A stretch of 64,000 nt of DNA from Alloalcanivorax dieselolei B5 (GTDB lineage Bacteria > Pseudomonadota > Gammaproteobacteria > Pseudomonadales > Alcanivoracaceae): positions 2,728,001 to 2,792,000 of the forward strand of contig NC_018691.1 of assembly GCF_000300005.1 (NCBI RefSeq), in the 5' to 3' direction. The first letter of the stretch is position 1. Each line of letters opens with the position of its first letter. Shown here one piece after another: positions 36,801-45,878 of this stretch. The notes beneath the pieces are model-generated. The model was not told the origin of the DNA. It did no database searches and saw nothing but the letters and a program-made list of their open reading frames with translations. Both the position numbers and the translations under genes were made by a program.

Positions 36801-37936
36801 TCAATCTCTCCGCAAAGATGAATCTCCGGCAAGCGCCGCAACAAGACCCCCAGGGCTTCCTGAAGCTCCACCCGGGCGAGCCCGGCGCCGATGCAATGGT
36901 GCATGCCGTGGCCGAAAGCGAAGTGCCCGGACGCATCCCGATCAATATCCAGGTGGTCCGGTTGGTGGAAACGGTGCGGATCCCGATTGGCCGCGCCAAC
37001 CGACGCAAATACCGCTTCCCCGGCGCGCACCAGGGTGTCCCCCACTTGCACGTCCTCGCGGGCGAAATGCACGAACATCGCCGCCGAGGCGAGCGGAATC
37101 AGACGCAGCAATTCCTCCACCGCGTCAGCCATACGGTCCGGGTCCGAGCGCAGCCGGTCCAGGGTGTCCGGCCGCGACAGCAGGGTGTAAAGGAAGTTGG
37201 GAATATGGGAGGACACCCCTTCGTAACCCGCCACCAGAATGGCGATGCACAGCAGCACCAGTTCCCCCTGGGACAGACGGTCGTCCTGGTCCCGGGCCTG
37301 GATCATGGCGGAGATCAGATCGTCCCGGGGCCGCGCCCGCCGCTCGTCGATCAGTGCCATGATGTAGTGAGACAGCTCACCCAGGTTCTGCTGTGTCTCC
37401 TCAGCGGACAGCGCGTTGGTGGACAGCAGGGAGTCATTCCAGATCTTGAAACGGGGTTGATCCGCCAGCGGCACCCCCAACAACTCACAGATCACCGACA
37501 TGGGGATCGGCAAGGCGTAATCCGCCACCAGATCCGCCGGCGCGCCACGGCGAAGCATGTCGTCGATCAGGCCGTCGGCGACCTCTCGCACGTGGGGCCG
37601 CAGGCCTTCCACGCGGCGCACCGTGAACGCCTGCAGAGCCAGTTTGCGCAAACGGGTGAGCTCCGGCGGGTCCATGATCACGATCCCGCCCGCGACACGG
37701 GGAAAAGCCCGTGGCACCCGTTCCCGCTGCGTCGCTTCCGCCCGGCTGAAACGGCGGTCTGAAAGCACCAGACGAACATCCTCATAGCGTGTCGCCAACC
37801 AGGCGTCGCCATCGAACGGCAGCGTGATACGGGTCAATCCCGTCCGGCTCAACGCCTGGGCATACCGCTCCGAAAGTTCCAGGCCATCGAAGCGGTTGAA
37901 CGGATAGGACAGCGGCGGTTCCATCGTGTTTGTCAT
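36746..37936 (-). CDS. Cytochrome P450 in the siderophore operon
   Basis: This is a 396-residue class I bacterial P450. The heme-binding loop FGHGMHHCIG gives axial Cys348. The K-helix ExxR is EELLR at 274-278 (Glu275/Arg278). The I helix reads AGYEGVSS at 236-243: the acidic residue is kept but the usual threonine is Gly or Val. No redox partner is encoded nearby. In this operon it probably hydroxylates, oxidises or cross-links the siderophore or a carrier-bound intermediate. It overlaps the gene upstream by ATGA. Confidence 0.88.
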   Translation of the reverse strand: MTNTMEPPLSYPFNRFDGLELSERYAQALSRTGLTRITLPFDGDAWLATRYEDVRLVLSDRRFSRAEATQRERVPRAFPRVAGGIVIMDPPELTRLRKLALQAFTVRRVEGLRPHVREVADGLIDDMLRRGAPADLVADYALPIPMSVICELLGVPLADQPRFKIWNDSLLSTNALSAEETQQNLGELSHYIMALIDERRARPRDDLISAMIQARDQDDRLSQGELVLLCIAILVAGYEGVSSHIPNFLYTLLSRPDTLDRLRSDPDRMADAVEELLRLIPLASAAMFVHFAREDVQVGDTLVRAGEAVFASVGAANRDPHRFHQPDHLDIDRDASGHFAFGHGMHHCIGAGLARVELQEALGVLLRRLPEIHLCGEIEWKTKTFFRGPRRMPVAW

Positions 37937-40095
37937 TTCACCTCCCCAGCGGTGCGGGCCGAATCATAAATCCCGTCTTCACCCGGTTCGGGAAGCCGGT
38001 CCACGATCTCCACCCGGGATACCATCATTCCCAACGTCCGTTGGCAGTGGCGCCGCACCTCGTCGGGCCGGACATCGGCACGGTCGGCCCTGGTCCGGGC
38101 GGCGAAGACCCGATGCCCCAACGCCGTTAACGGATGATCCTCCGGCGGCAAATCGAGCACGCGGTCGAGACCGGCCCGGTCGAGCACCCGCAACCACTGC
38201 TCCCGATCCAGGAAAGTCTGTCCCGAGCGCGCGCGCTCGTCGCCGGCGTCCGCCAACATGAACGCCTGGGACGCCATCACCCAGAATTCCTCCCGGGTGG
38301 GCTCCGTGATCACCAGCCAGCCTCCCGGCCGCAACAACTGTCGCAGCCAGCCCACGGAGGCGTCGGTGTCGCGGGCCGCGTTCAACACGCCACCACCGAT
38401 GACCACATCGAATTGATGGGATGAAAAGCCCTGTTGTCGTGGCGGACAGTCGATGTCGTAGAGCGCGAAGGTCACCCGCGGGTCCCGGTCCAGGCGCTCG
38501 GCGGCCTGGTCCAGAAAAAAGCGGGAAACATCGGTATAAACGTAGTGGAGCGGCTTACCCGCCAGGGCCGGCAGAACCACCTCGGACGTCGCCCCGGTGC
38601 CGGCACCGACTTCCAGAACACACAGCGGATCGTTGGATTCACGGGGCGCGGCGATCTCCGCCAGCAGCGCGGCCACGGCGCGATGCTGATAACGGGCCGC
38701 CGGGCTTTCCCGATACAGGGCCTCCGCCCGTTCGGTACGCCCCGCCGGGAACAGCACCTCGACGGCCTGACGTTCCCCGGCCAGCAATTGGGCCAGCACG
38801 GCGCTGTTTTCCCGCGCGTAGTCAATGGTGCCGGAAGCACCGGTCACGGTTCGCCAGAACGCCGCCATCTCGTCCCAGGCCCGCGCCAGGACCGCGTCGT
38901 CATAACGTCCGGTCCGCGCCGGTACCGCCAGTTGATCACCATCACGGCGGAGCAACCCCTGCTGCTCCAGCACCACCAGCCAACGGCGCAATAATGGACG
39001 GTGACGTTCAGCGGCACAGGCCAGCACGCGTTCTTCCGGGTAGCCCGTCTCCGGCGCGTTGAAGACGCCCCTGTGGGTCAGCGCATTCAACATGGACCGC
39101 AAGGCGATATCCGTCAGGCGCCGGGTCGCCGCCACGCCGCCGTGCCAGTCGGTGTCGGCGAAATACCCGTCCAGCGAGGTCAAAACACGGTCACGCCAGA
39201 GCGTATCCTCCGCCGGCACGGGGGTCCGTTCCGCCGCCACCACCGCCAGGGCCCAGGTGTCGGCGTCGTCCTCCTGCGCCCTCGCCTCACTCACCCGCGG
39301 ATGGGTGGCGGCGGCCTGCTCCAGTTCCCGTGCTTGTTGGCAACGTCGCGCGCGGGCCTCTTCCGGTGTCAATAGTCCCTGATCGGATGGCACCAGAAAG
39401 CGGGTCCCGCGCGCCTGGAAAGGGCCGTTGGCAAGCAGTGTCATCAACTCCTGCTGGTCGGTATCGGCGCGGCTCTCAATGAACAAGGATTGCAAGGGCA
39501 CGGGCCCCGCCAGCAACGCGGCCGGATGCGCCGACAAAGCACGAAGCTGAGCCTCCGACAGCACCAGCGTGTCGGCTCCGGCGGATTCCAGGAAGGCGAA
39601 GACTCCGGCGGCTTGTTCAACACCGCAGCACATCACCGTGGCCGGCACGTCCCAGGCGGCCAGGGACAGGTCACCGCCAAACCCGGACAAAGGAGACAAC
39701 ACCGCCAGGCGGCGCGCGCCTTCCAGCTCTTGCCGCAGCGTATCCAGGGTGCCGCCGTAATCATCCAGGGCACTTTCGGCGAAAACAGCCGGGGCTACTT
39801 CAACCGCGACCTCCTCCCCCATGCTGTCCGTGCCCGCGGGTGGCGAGGTGCCGGCAAAGCGGCAGCCGTGGGCCAGCGCGGCGATGCGCAATGCCAGCAC
39901 TTCCCCCCCTTCGTCACCCGCCCAGGTCAGACGGTGTCCGGCCCCCGGCGCGTGATGGTCCAGCAGGGCCCGGTACCTCTGCACGGCATCCAGCATCCGA
40001 GCCCCCTTCCACGCGCCGCTCCCGTCGCGTAGCACGATGTCATCACGCCACCTTGCCAGGCGCTCAAGAAGGCTCTGATAAAAAGGCGTCGTCAT
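37933..40095 (-). CDS. Stand-alone degenerate adenylation-methyltransferase protein
   Basis: This is a 720-residue protein that looks like a shrunken NRPS A domain with an inserted methyltransferase, released from its assembly line. Residues 1-285 resemble an A-domain core but lack the A3 TSGSTG loop. The 300-640 region matches the siderophore MT domain, with SAM motif VLEVGAGTGAT at 493-503 and closest similarity to the MT embedded in the terminal NRPS here (shared LYRxxPxARY and TEPTRE). The last 70 residues align with the A10 subdomain, but the catalytic NGK is replaced (PGEDGIYD). It has no carrier domain. It probably works in trans as methyltransferase or, like the MT-derived PchE E domain, as epimerase. 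Its start overlaps the neighbour by ATGA. Confidence 0.8.
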   Translation of the reverse strand: MTTPFYQSLLERLARWRDDIVLRDGSGAWKGARMLDAVQRYRALLDHHAPGAGHRLTWAGDEGGEVLALRIAALAHGCRFAGTSPPAGTDSMGEEVAVEVAPAVFAESALDDYGGTLDTLRQELEGARRLAVLSPLSGFGGDLSLAAWDVPATVMCCGVEQAAGVFAFLESAGADTLVLSEAQLRALSAHPAALLAGPVPLQSLFIESRADTDQQELMTLLANGPFQARGTRFLVPSDQGLLTPEEARARRCQQARELEQAAATHPRVSEARAQEDDADTWALAVVAAERTPVPAEDTLWRDRVLTSLDGYFADTDWHGGVAATRRLTDIALRSMLNALTHRGVFNAPETGYPEERVLACAAERHRPLLRRWLVVLEQQGLLRRDGDQLAVPARTGRYDDAVLARAWDEMAAFWRTVTGASGTIDYARENSAVLAQLLAGERQAVEVLFPAGRTERAEALYRESPAARYQHRAVAALLAEIAAPRESNDPLCVLEVGAGTGATSEVVLPALAGKPLHYVYTDVSRFFLDQAAERLDRDPRVTFALYDIDCPPRQQGFSSHQFDVVIGGGVLNAARDTDASVGWLRQLLRPGGWLVITEPTREEFWVMASQAFMLADAGDERARSGQTFLDREQWLRVLDRAGLDRVLDLPPEDHPLTALGHRVFAARTRADRADVRPDEVRRHCQRTLGMMVSRVEIVDRLPEPGEDGIYDSARTAGEVK

Positions 40096-41264
40096 ACGGC
40101 CCCCATGTCCCAGTCACCCACCCGGGCCAGAAACAGGTGCTGGCCGGCGGCGGCCAAGGGGGAGGCCGTTTCCGGCAGAACCAGCAGCGGTTCGAACCCC
40201 GCCTCCCGCAACGTGTCCCGCCAGCCAGTGAGATTCAGGAACAGGCTGCCGGACGCCCCGCGCCGATCCGATGAGCCCGGCGCGGCGACACCGGGCGCCG
40301 GCGACAGCAGAAACTGCATGCACGTCAGTACGGCATGGTTGTCGCGGCAGGATTCGGTGAACAACAGCCCCCCTCCCGGCGCCAGAACCTGACGAATGTG
40401 CGCGAGGGTCTGGCGCAGATCACAAGCGTTGTGCAGCACATTACCGGCCACCACCAGATCAACGCCGGCGGCGGTGACACCCTGCGCGGTCAAGGCCGTG
40501 TTGATGTCCAGCAGGCCGTAGCGCATTCCGGGCGTCGCGGAAAACCGATCCCGGGCGGCGACGGTAAACAGCCGCGACAGATCCGAAAACAGATAGTCCA
40601 CCTCGATGCCGTCCAATTCCCGCAGGACAGCGGCCGAGGTCAGGCCGGCCCCGGCGCCCAGTTCCACCACCCTGAGCGGACCGGCCGCTCGCGCCTCGGC
40701 CAGGCGCCTCGCCAAATGGGCGCAGGCGCTGTTGAGGTAGGTGGTGAACAGGTTGTCCTGGTAGGCCGCCAGCGCCTCCAGCACCCGGCCGTCGGCGAAC
40801 AGCACCTGCTCAATACCGAGGGTGTCGCGGAGCAGAGCCGGCAGCGATGCCAGCGCGCGCGCATGCACCCGCGCCATGATCGGCGGGAACCCCAGATCGG
40901 CATACGCCCACTCCAATTCACTTGGCGCGGTGACGCTGAAATCCGGTGACGGAGCGCCATCCCGCCAGCCCAGAGAACCGTCCGTGTCCTCCAGCATTCC
41001 GGCCGACATCAGAGCCGAAAGCCAGGAGCGCAGCAGTCCGGCGTGCCGGTGCGCCACGCCGAGTCTGGCCGTCAGATCCCGACGCGGCAGACGCTCACTG
41101 TGGTGCCAGCCACACCGGTGCAGACCGTCGCGGATAGCCAGGCGACCGAGCGCTTCCAGGTGTTGCATGACCTCCGGAATCCGCTCGGGCTCGACAACCG
41201 GACGTCCATGGCGGCGCACGCCGGCAACGCCGGCCAAATGGGCGTCGGCGGGTTCGATGATCAT
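40092..41264 (-). CDS. SAM-dependent methyltransferase, related to siderophore NRPS MT domains
   Basis: This is a 390-residue class I methyltransferase. The SAM-binding motif VVELGAGAGLT is at 199-209, preceded by a helical lid with LEALAAYQDNLFTTYLNSA, similar in pattern to the region before the MT motif in thiazoline-siderophore synthetases. The ATG overlaps the stop of the reductase gene upstream. It is the third MT in the operon, after the embedded one and the degenerate A-MT protein. Its target may be a ring carbon, the phenol or a thiazolidine nitrogen. Confidence 0.8.
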   Translation of the reverse strand: MIIEPADAHLAGVAGVRRHGRPVVEPERIPEVMQHLEALGRLAIRDGLHRCGWHHSERLPRRDLTARLGVAHRHAGLLRSWLSALMSAGMLEDTDGSLGWRDGAPSPDFSVTAPSELEWAYADLGFPPIMARVHARALASLPALLRDTLGIEQVLFADGRVLEALAAYQDNLFTTYLNSACAHLARRLAEARAAGPLRVVELGAGAGLTSAAVLRELDGIEVDYLFSDLSRLFTVAARDRFSATPGMRYGLLDINTALTAQGVTAAGVDLVVAGNVLHNACDLRQTLAHIRQVLAPGGGLLFTESCRDNHAVLTCMQFLLSPAPGVAAPGSSDRRGASGSLFLNLTGWRDTLREAGFEPLLVLPETASPLAAAGQHLFLARVGDWDMGAV

Positions 41265-42373
41265 CACAACACCCCCTCCTCGGCCTCGTTGAACGCCTCC
41301 AGGGGACCGTCCACGACGGGCAGTCCGGCGGTCATCCCGGTGGCCAGCAGCGCCTCCACCGCGGCCTCGGGCTCCAATACCATGGCGGCGAAATGACGGC
41401 CGGGCGGGACATTGCCCCGTGCCAGCGCGGCGGCCGCCACCGCCGCCAGGGCACCGGAGAGGTCCGCGTTGCGATGTCCCCGCAACGCCAATGAACGGGT
41501 TCTCTCCCCGCCCTCCCAATGCCCCGTCATCCGCAGTAAAAGCGTCACGAAAGGCGCCCGGCCGGCCAGGTCCAGCCGGCTCATACGCTGTAGCTGGAGA
41601 CAGGCGTCTTCGCGTGAATAGGTATGAAGCCGATCGAATACCGAGCGCATATGGCCGTCGGTCAGTACCGTGTACCAGTCCCCCTGTTCCAGTTCGAGGG
41701 CGGTGGCCACCCGCTCGGCCTCCTGATTCAAGTACGGCAAGGCCGTTACCGGGCCGGGGAAGAACGGCAGAGCCACCCCGTTCTCGCGGACCAGCACCCC
41801 GGTGCGGGCGCCACCGTTCCGCCAGGCCGCCCGTGACTGGCCGACGCCGTCCTCGATGCTTTGCCGGTAGTCCTCGGCGGCTACCGCGGTGAAAAGATCC
41901 CGTAACCCGAAATAGCTGGTCAGCGACGTCACCCGGTCAAAACCGGTGCGCGCCAGCCACAATGGCAGTAGCGCGGTCAGCCCGGGCTGCAGACCCGCCG
42001 AGAGCAGTGCCCGGCGGCCCTGTTCCCGCCAGCCCCGGTCATCGAGCCGGGCGTGCAAGCGCTCATCGCCAGCCACATCCACGTAATCCGCGCCAACGCG
42101 CAAGGCGACCAGGGCCGGCCCCTCACCGATCCGGTGGGAAGGACCCGCGCAGTTCACCAGGACACTGCAGCCGTGGACGAAACGCTGCAGAGAGCCCGCG
42201 TCGTTCATATCCACTGTCACGACATCCACCGCTCCTTGAGCCAGGGTGCGTGCGAACGCCCCGGCCCTGTCCGGGTCGCGACCGCCGATCCGCAGAGGGC
42301 CCAGCCCCAGCGCCAGCAGCGCGCGCACCGCCGCCCGGCCCACTTCACCATAACCGCCCAACACCGCGATCAT
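41264..42373 (-). CDS. Saccharopine dehydrogenase-like NAD(P) reductase (PchK-type candidate)
   Basis: This is a 369-residue protein with an N-terminal Rossmann motif (MIAVLGGYGEVGRAA) and saccharopine-dehydrogenase-like fold (VLVNCAGP, DYVDVAGD). To my knowledge the enantio-pyochelin cluster of Pseudomonas protegens uses a reductase of this superfamily, PchK, in place of PchG. Finding it together with a PchG-type gene suggests either two ring reductions or a different reduction. Both ends overlap neighbours by about four bases. Confidence 0.75.
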   Translation of the reverse strand: MIAVLGGYGEVGRAAVRALLALGLGPLRIGGRDPDRAGAFARTLAQGAVDVVTVDMNDAGSLQRFVHGCSVLVNCAGPSHRIGEGPALVALRVGADYVDVAGDERLHARLDDRGWREQGRRALLSAGLQPGLTALLPLWLARTGFDRVTSLTSYFGLRDLFTAVAAEDYRQSIEDGVGQSRAAWRNGGARTGVLVRENGVALPFFPGPVTALPYLNQEAERVATALELEQGDWYTVLTDGHMRSVFDRLHTYSREDACLQLQRMSRLDLAGRAPFVTLLLRMTGHWEGGERTRSLALRGHRNADLSGALAAVAAAALARGNVPPGRHFAAMVLEPEAAVEALLATGMTAGLPVVDGPLEAFNEAEEGVL

Positions 42374-44115
42374 GACAACGCCTCCCCGTCGGCGAGACGC
42401 CAGCCCCGGGCACGCTGACGCTCGCGCCAGAATGCCGCGTACCTGGGTTCGCTGGTACTCAATTGCTGGTGTGTGCCGGCGGCGACCACGGCCCCGTGTT
42501 CAAGCATGACGATTTGGTCCGCCGAGCGGATCGTCGACAACTGATGGGCCACCACGATCAAGGTGGAGCGCGCCCGCAGGGTGCGAAGCGCGTTTTGCAC
42601 GTGACGCTCGTTCTCGGCGTCGAGGGCGGCGGTGGCCTCGTCGAGAATCACGATGGGGGCCTTTTTCAACAGCGCCCGGGCCAGGGAGATGCGTTGCCGT
42701 TCGCCACCGGATAAGGCACCGCCGCCCTCGCCCACCGGCGAGCGCCAGCCTTGCGGCAGTCTTTCCACGATTTCATCGACACCGGCCAGGCGGGCGGCTT
42801 CGCGCACATCCTGGTCGCTGGCGTCGGGCGCGCCGATGCGGATATTCGCTTCCAGGGTATCGTCGAACAGATAAACGTCCTGCATCACCGGCGCGATCTG
42901 CGCCATCAGATCCGCGCTGGTCAAACCACGGACATCGGCGCCACCGACCTGTACCGCGCCGCCATCGACATCATGGAACCGCATGATCAGCCGGGTCAGG
43001 GTGGTCTTGCCGGATCCGGACGGGCCGATGATGGCGGTCATGGTGCCCGCCGGCACCCGCAGCGATACACCGTCGATGGTTGCCTGTTCCGGCCGATAGC
43101 CGAACACCACATTGGAGAGGCACACCGCTCCCGGGTCGCTGATCGGCAGGGAACGCGCCGGTTCCGGCAGCGGCGGCTGATCGAAGATATCGGCCAGGCG
43201 CCGCAGATCATTGGCCGCCATGCGTAACTGGCCACTGCGCGCCGCCGCTTCCGCCAGCGGTCCCGCCAGGCGGGCGGACAACGCCAGCAGCGCCACCAGT
43301 TCCACGGTGTCGATGGCATGAGCAAGCGCCAGCATCACCCCCACCACCAGCAGGGCGGCAAACGCCAGATGCACGCTCAGGCCCGCCACCAGCAGCCGGG
43401 GGAAAGTGGCGCCGAGCCGGTCGCCGCCGGCCTGCTGTTGCGCATCAATGGCCTGATCCAGCGGCGGGTAGCCTTCACGGGTACGACCAAACGCCCTCAA
43501 CACCGGTTGCAGACGGGCGAATTCCACCACCCGGTTACTGGCTTCAACGCCGGCCGCATCAACCCGCTGTTCGGTACGCGCGATCCAGGACGCCGACCAA
43601 TGATGCAACGCATAAATCACCGGCGCCGCCAGCAGCACGGTCAGGCCCAAACGCCAGTCGAAAAACAGCAACGCCAGAGCCGTGGTGGCGGGGGTCAGCA
43701 CCCCGGTCACCACCGGTGTCAGCAGATGCGCGAACACATTGGTCACCATCATGGTGCCACCGGTGGCGCTGCGTGACAGCCGCCCCACCCGTTCGGAGGA
43801 AAACCACCCCAATGGCAGCGAGACCAGTTTCGCGCCGAGCCGGTCATGCAAGGTGGTCAACACCACCAGCGCCAGGGAGAACCCTTTCATCGCCTGGCGG
43901 TAATGGGCCACCGCCACCAGCAGCACCGTCAATGCCAGACCGAGGAGACCGTAACCGGCCCGCTCCATGTCACCGTGGATCATGGCCGCCAGCACTGGCA
44001 CCAGAAAGGCGGTGGCCACACCTTGAAGGACCGCGTAAGCCCCCAGCCACAGCAAATAGCGACGCAGATCCCCGGCGTGCCTGGGGCCCAGTATTTTCAG
44101 CAGGTCACCGATCAT
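42370..44115 (-). CDS. ABC transporter half-molecule (PchI/YbtQ-like)
   Basis: This is a 581-residue protein with six N-terminal transmembrane helices fused to an ATPase. Walker A GPSGSGKTT, signature LSGGERQR and Walker B VILDEATAALD are present. With its partner encoded immediately upstream it should form a heterodimer of exporter fold. In yersiniabactin (YbtPQ) such pairs import the ferri-siderophore, and pyochelin loci carry the PchHI pair, so the direction here is uncertain. ATG 44115 overlaps the partner's stop. Confidence 0.88.
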   Translation of the reverse strand: MIGDLLKILGPRHAGDLRRYLLWLGAYAVLQGVATAFLVPVLAAMIHGDMERAGYGLLGLALTVLLVAVAHYRQAMKGFSLALVVLTTLHDRLGAKLVSLPLGWFSSERVGRLSRSATGGTMMVTNVFAHLLTPVVTGVLTPATTALALLFFDWRLGLTVLLAAPVIYALHHWSASWIARTEQRVDAAGVEASNRVVEFARLQPVLRAFGRTREGYPPLDQAIDAQQQAGGDRLGATFPRLLVAGLSVHLAFAALLVVGVMLALAHAIDTVELVALLALSARLAGPLAEAAARSGQLRMAANDLRRLADIFDQPPLPEPARSLPISDPGAVCLSNVVFGYRPEQATIDGVSLRVPAGTMTAIIGPSGSGKTTLTRLIMRFHDVDGGAVQVGGADVRGLTSADLMAQIAPVMQDVYLFDDTLEANIRIGAPDASDQDVREAARLAGVDEIVERLPQGWRSPVGEGGGALSGGERQRISLARALLKKAPIVILDEATAALDAENERHVQNALRTLRARSTLIVVAHQLSTIRSADQIVMLEHGAVVAAGTHQQLSTSEPRYAAFWRERQRARGWRLADGEALS

Positions 44116-45878
44116 GCCCGTGCCTCCCGTTCCCATTCACCGGCTTCCTCCACCGGCCCGGTCTGCAATCGCCACAGGTGCGCGTACAGCCCATCGCGCC
44201 GCAGCAACGCTTCATGACCGCCCTGCTCGGCAATCCGTCCACCGTCGAGCACGACGATGTGATCCGCGGTCATCACCGACGCCAGGCGGTGGGCGATCAC
44301 CAGCACGGTCCGCCCCTTCGCCAGCACCGACAAGGCGTCCTGGATCCGCGCCTCGGATTCCGGATCGGCGTGAGCGGTGGCCTCGTCCAGGATCAGAATC
44401 GGCGTATCCGCGAGCAGCATTCGCGCGATCGACAGCCGTTGCGTTTCGCCGCCGGAGAACACCGCGTCCTCACCGATGACGCTGTCATAGCCGCGCGGCA
44501 GCGCCACGATACGATCGTGAATCCGGGCGGCACGAGCGGCTTCGATGATCGCCGCCTCCTCGGCGTCGGGTCGGCCCAGACAGAGGTTGTCGCGAACCGT
44601 GCCGCGCACCAGCTGCGCGTTTTGCAGCACGAACCCCACTTTTTGATACAGCACCTCGGGGGCGATTTGCCGGACATCGACGCCGCCCACTCGCACTGTC
44701 CCGGCGCTGACATCGTGAAAGCGGGGCACCAGAGTGGCCAGGGTGGACTTGCCGGCACCGGAGCGCCCCACCAAGGCGGTCACCGTGCCGGGCCGACAAT
44801 GCAGGGAAATATCGGACAGCACCTCATGGCCATCGCCGTAACGGAACGACACCTGTTCGAACTCCACCGCGCTACCAGCGGGTTGGCGTGGGTGCCGACT
44901 TTCCGGTAACGGCTCCGCCGCGAGCAACGACGCGATACGCTTCGCCGCGGCCTGGGCGTTGCGCTGCGCCACCATGCCTTGATTCAGCGTCAATAAGGTT
45001 TGCGGCAGGGCCATGGCCACCAGGGTCGCGGCCATCACATCCAGCGGTCCGACCCAGTCCCGGGCCAGGAACCAGGCGCCACCGGCGAGCGTGGCCAACA
45101 GAATCACCGGCGCCGACAACGCCAGGGACGACAGGGCTTCCAGCCGCAGCAGGGGGCGCACCCAGCCGGCATACCGTTCACTGAAATCGTGGACCGCTTC
45201 CCGGTAGCCCTGATAAGCCCGTCCGGTCTGTCCGAAGGCCTTGACCACGGTAATGCCGTGAACGAATTCGACGATGGCGGCGCTGACCCGTGAAAAGCTG
45301 GCGTCGAGTTGTTCCATCTTGTCGCCGAACCCACGCATCATCCAGGCGTAGGCCACCGCGTACACCGGAAAGGTCACCACCGCCAGCACCATCAGACGCC
45401 AGTCCAGCCAGCCCAGATAGAGCAGCCCCGACGCGGGCAACACCAGGGCGGCAATCCGTTCCACATCATGATGCGCCACCAAGTGATGCAGCTCCTCCAG
45501 ATCGTTCTGCACCGCCTTGCGAATGGCGCCGGAGGTCTTGTCCGAGTACCAGCCTAAAGGCACCCGCCCCAACACCCGCACCAGATCACGGCGTAACGCC
45601 GCCTGCATGCGATGATCGGCCAGGTGGGTGGCCCACAGCGCCAGCCCGGTGCACAGCCAGCCCAGCGCCAATGCCAGCGCGATCACCAGCGCCGTGATTT
45701 CCGTCCGTACGATATCCAGCGGACCCGGCGACAACAGCACCCGACCCAGCTCGACGATGGCGACAAACGGCAGCAGTGAGGTCAGCGCGCCCACGCCGCC
45801 CAGCAGCACCCCGAGCCGGATCAGCCCCGCCACCGGATGCCGCAACTGGTGCAAGGGGTCGTTGGTCTTTCGGCTCAC
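44112..45878 (-). CDS. ABC transporter half-molecule (PchH/YbtP-like)
   Basis: This is a 588-residue transmembrane-ATPase fusion. Walker A GRSGAGKST, signature FSGGETQR and Walker B LILDEATAHAD are intact; the D-loop has AHAD where most exporters have ALD. A GTG start at 45878 is chosen because it overlaps the NRPS stop (GTGA) and begins at the usual family N-terminus; the longer frame to 46133 is NRPS shadow. It forms a pair with the next gene. Confidence 0.87.
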   Translation of the reverse strand: MSRKTNDPLHQLRHPVAGLIRLGVLLGGVGALTSLLPFVAIVELGRVLLSPGPLDIVRTEITALVIALALALGWLCTGLALWATHLADHRMQAALRRDLVRVLGRVPLGWYSDKTSGAIRKAVQNDLEELHHLVAHHDVERIAALVLPASGLLYLGWLDWRLMVLAVVTFPVYAVAYAWMMRGFGDKMEQLDASFSRVSAAIVEFVHGITVVKAFGQTGRAYQGYREAVHDFSERYAGWVRPLLRLEALSSLALSAPVILLATLAGGAWFLARDWVGPLDVMAATLVAMALPQTLLTLNQGMVAQRNAQAAAKRIASLLAAEPLPESRHPRQPAGSAVEFEQVSFRYGDGHEVLSDISLHCRPGTVTALVGRSGAGKSTLATLVPRFHDVSAGTVRVGGVDVRQIAPEVLYQKVGFVLQNAQLVRGTVRDNLCLGRPDAEEAAIIEAARAARIHDRIVALPRGYDSVIGEDAVFSGGETQRLSIARMLLADTPILILDEATAHADPESEARIQDALSVLAKGRTVLVIAHRLASVMTADHIVVLDGGRIAEQGGHEALLRRDGLYAHLWRLQTGPVEEAGEWEREARA

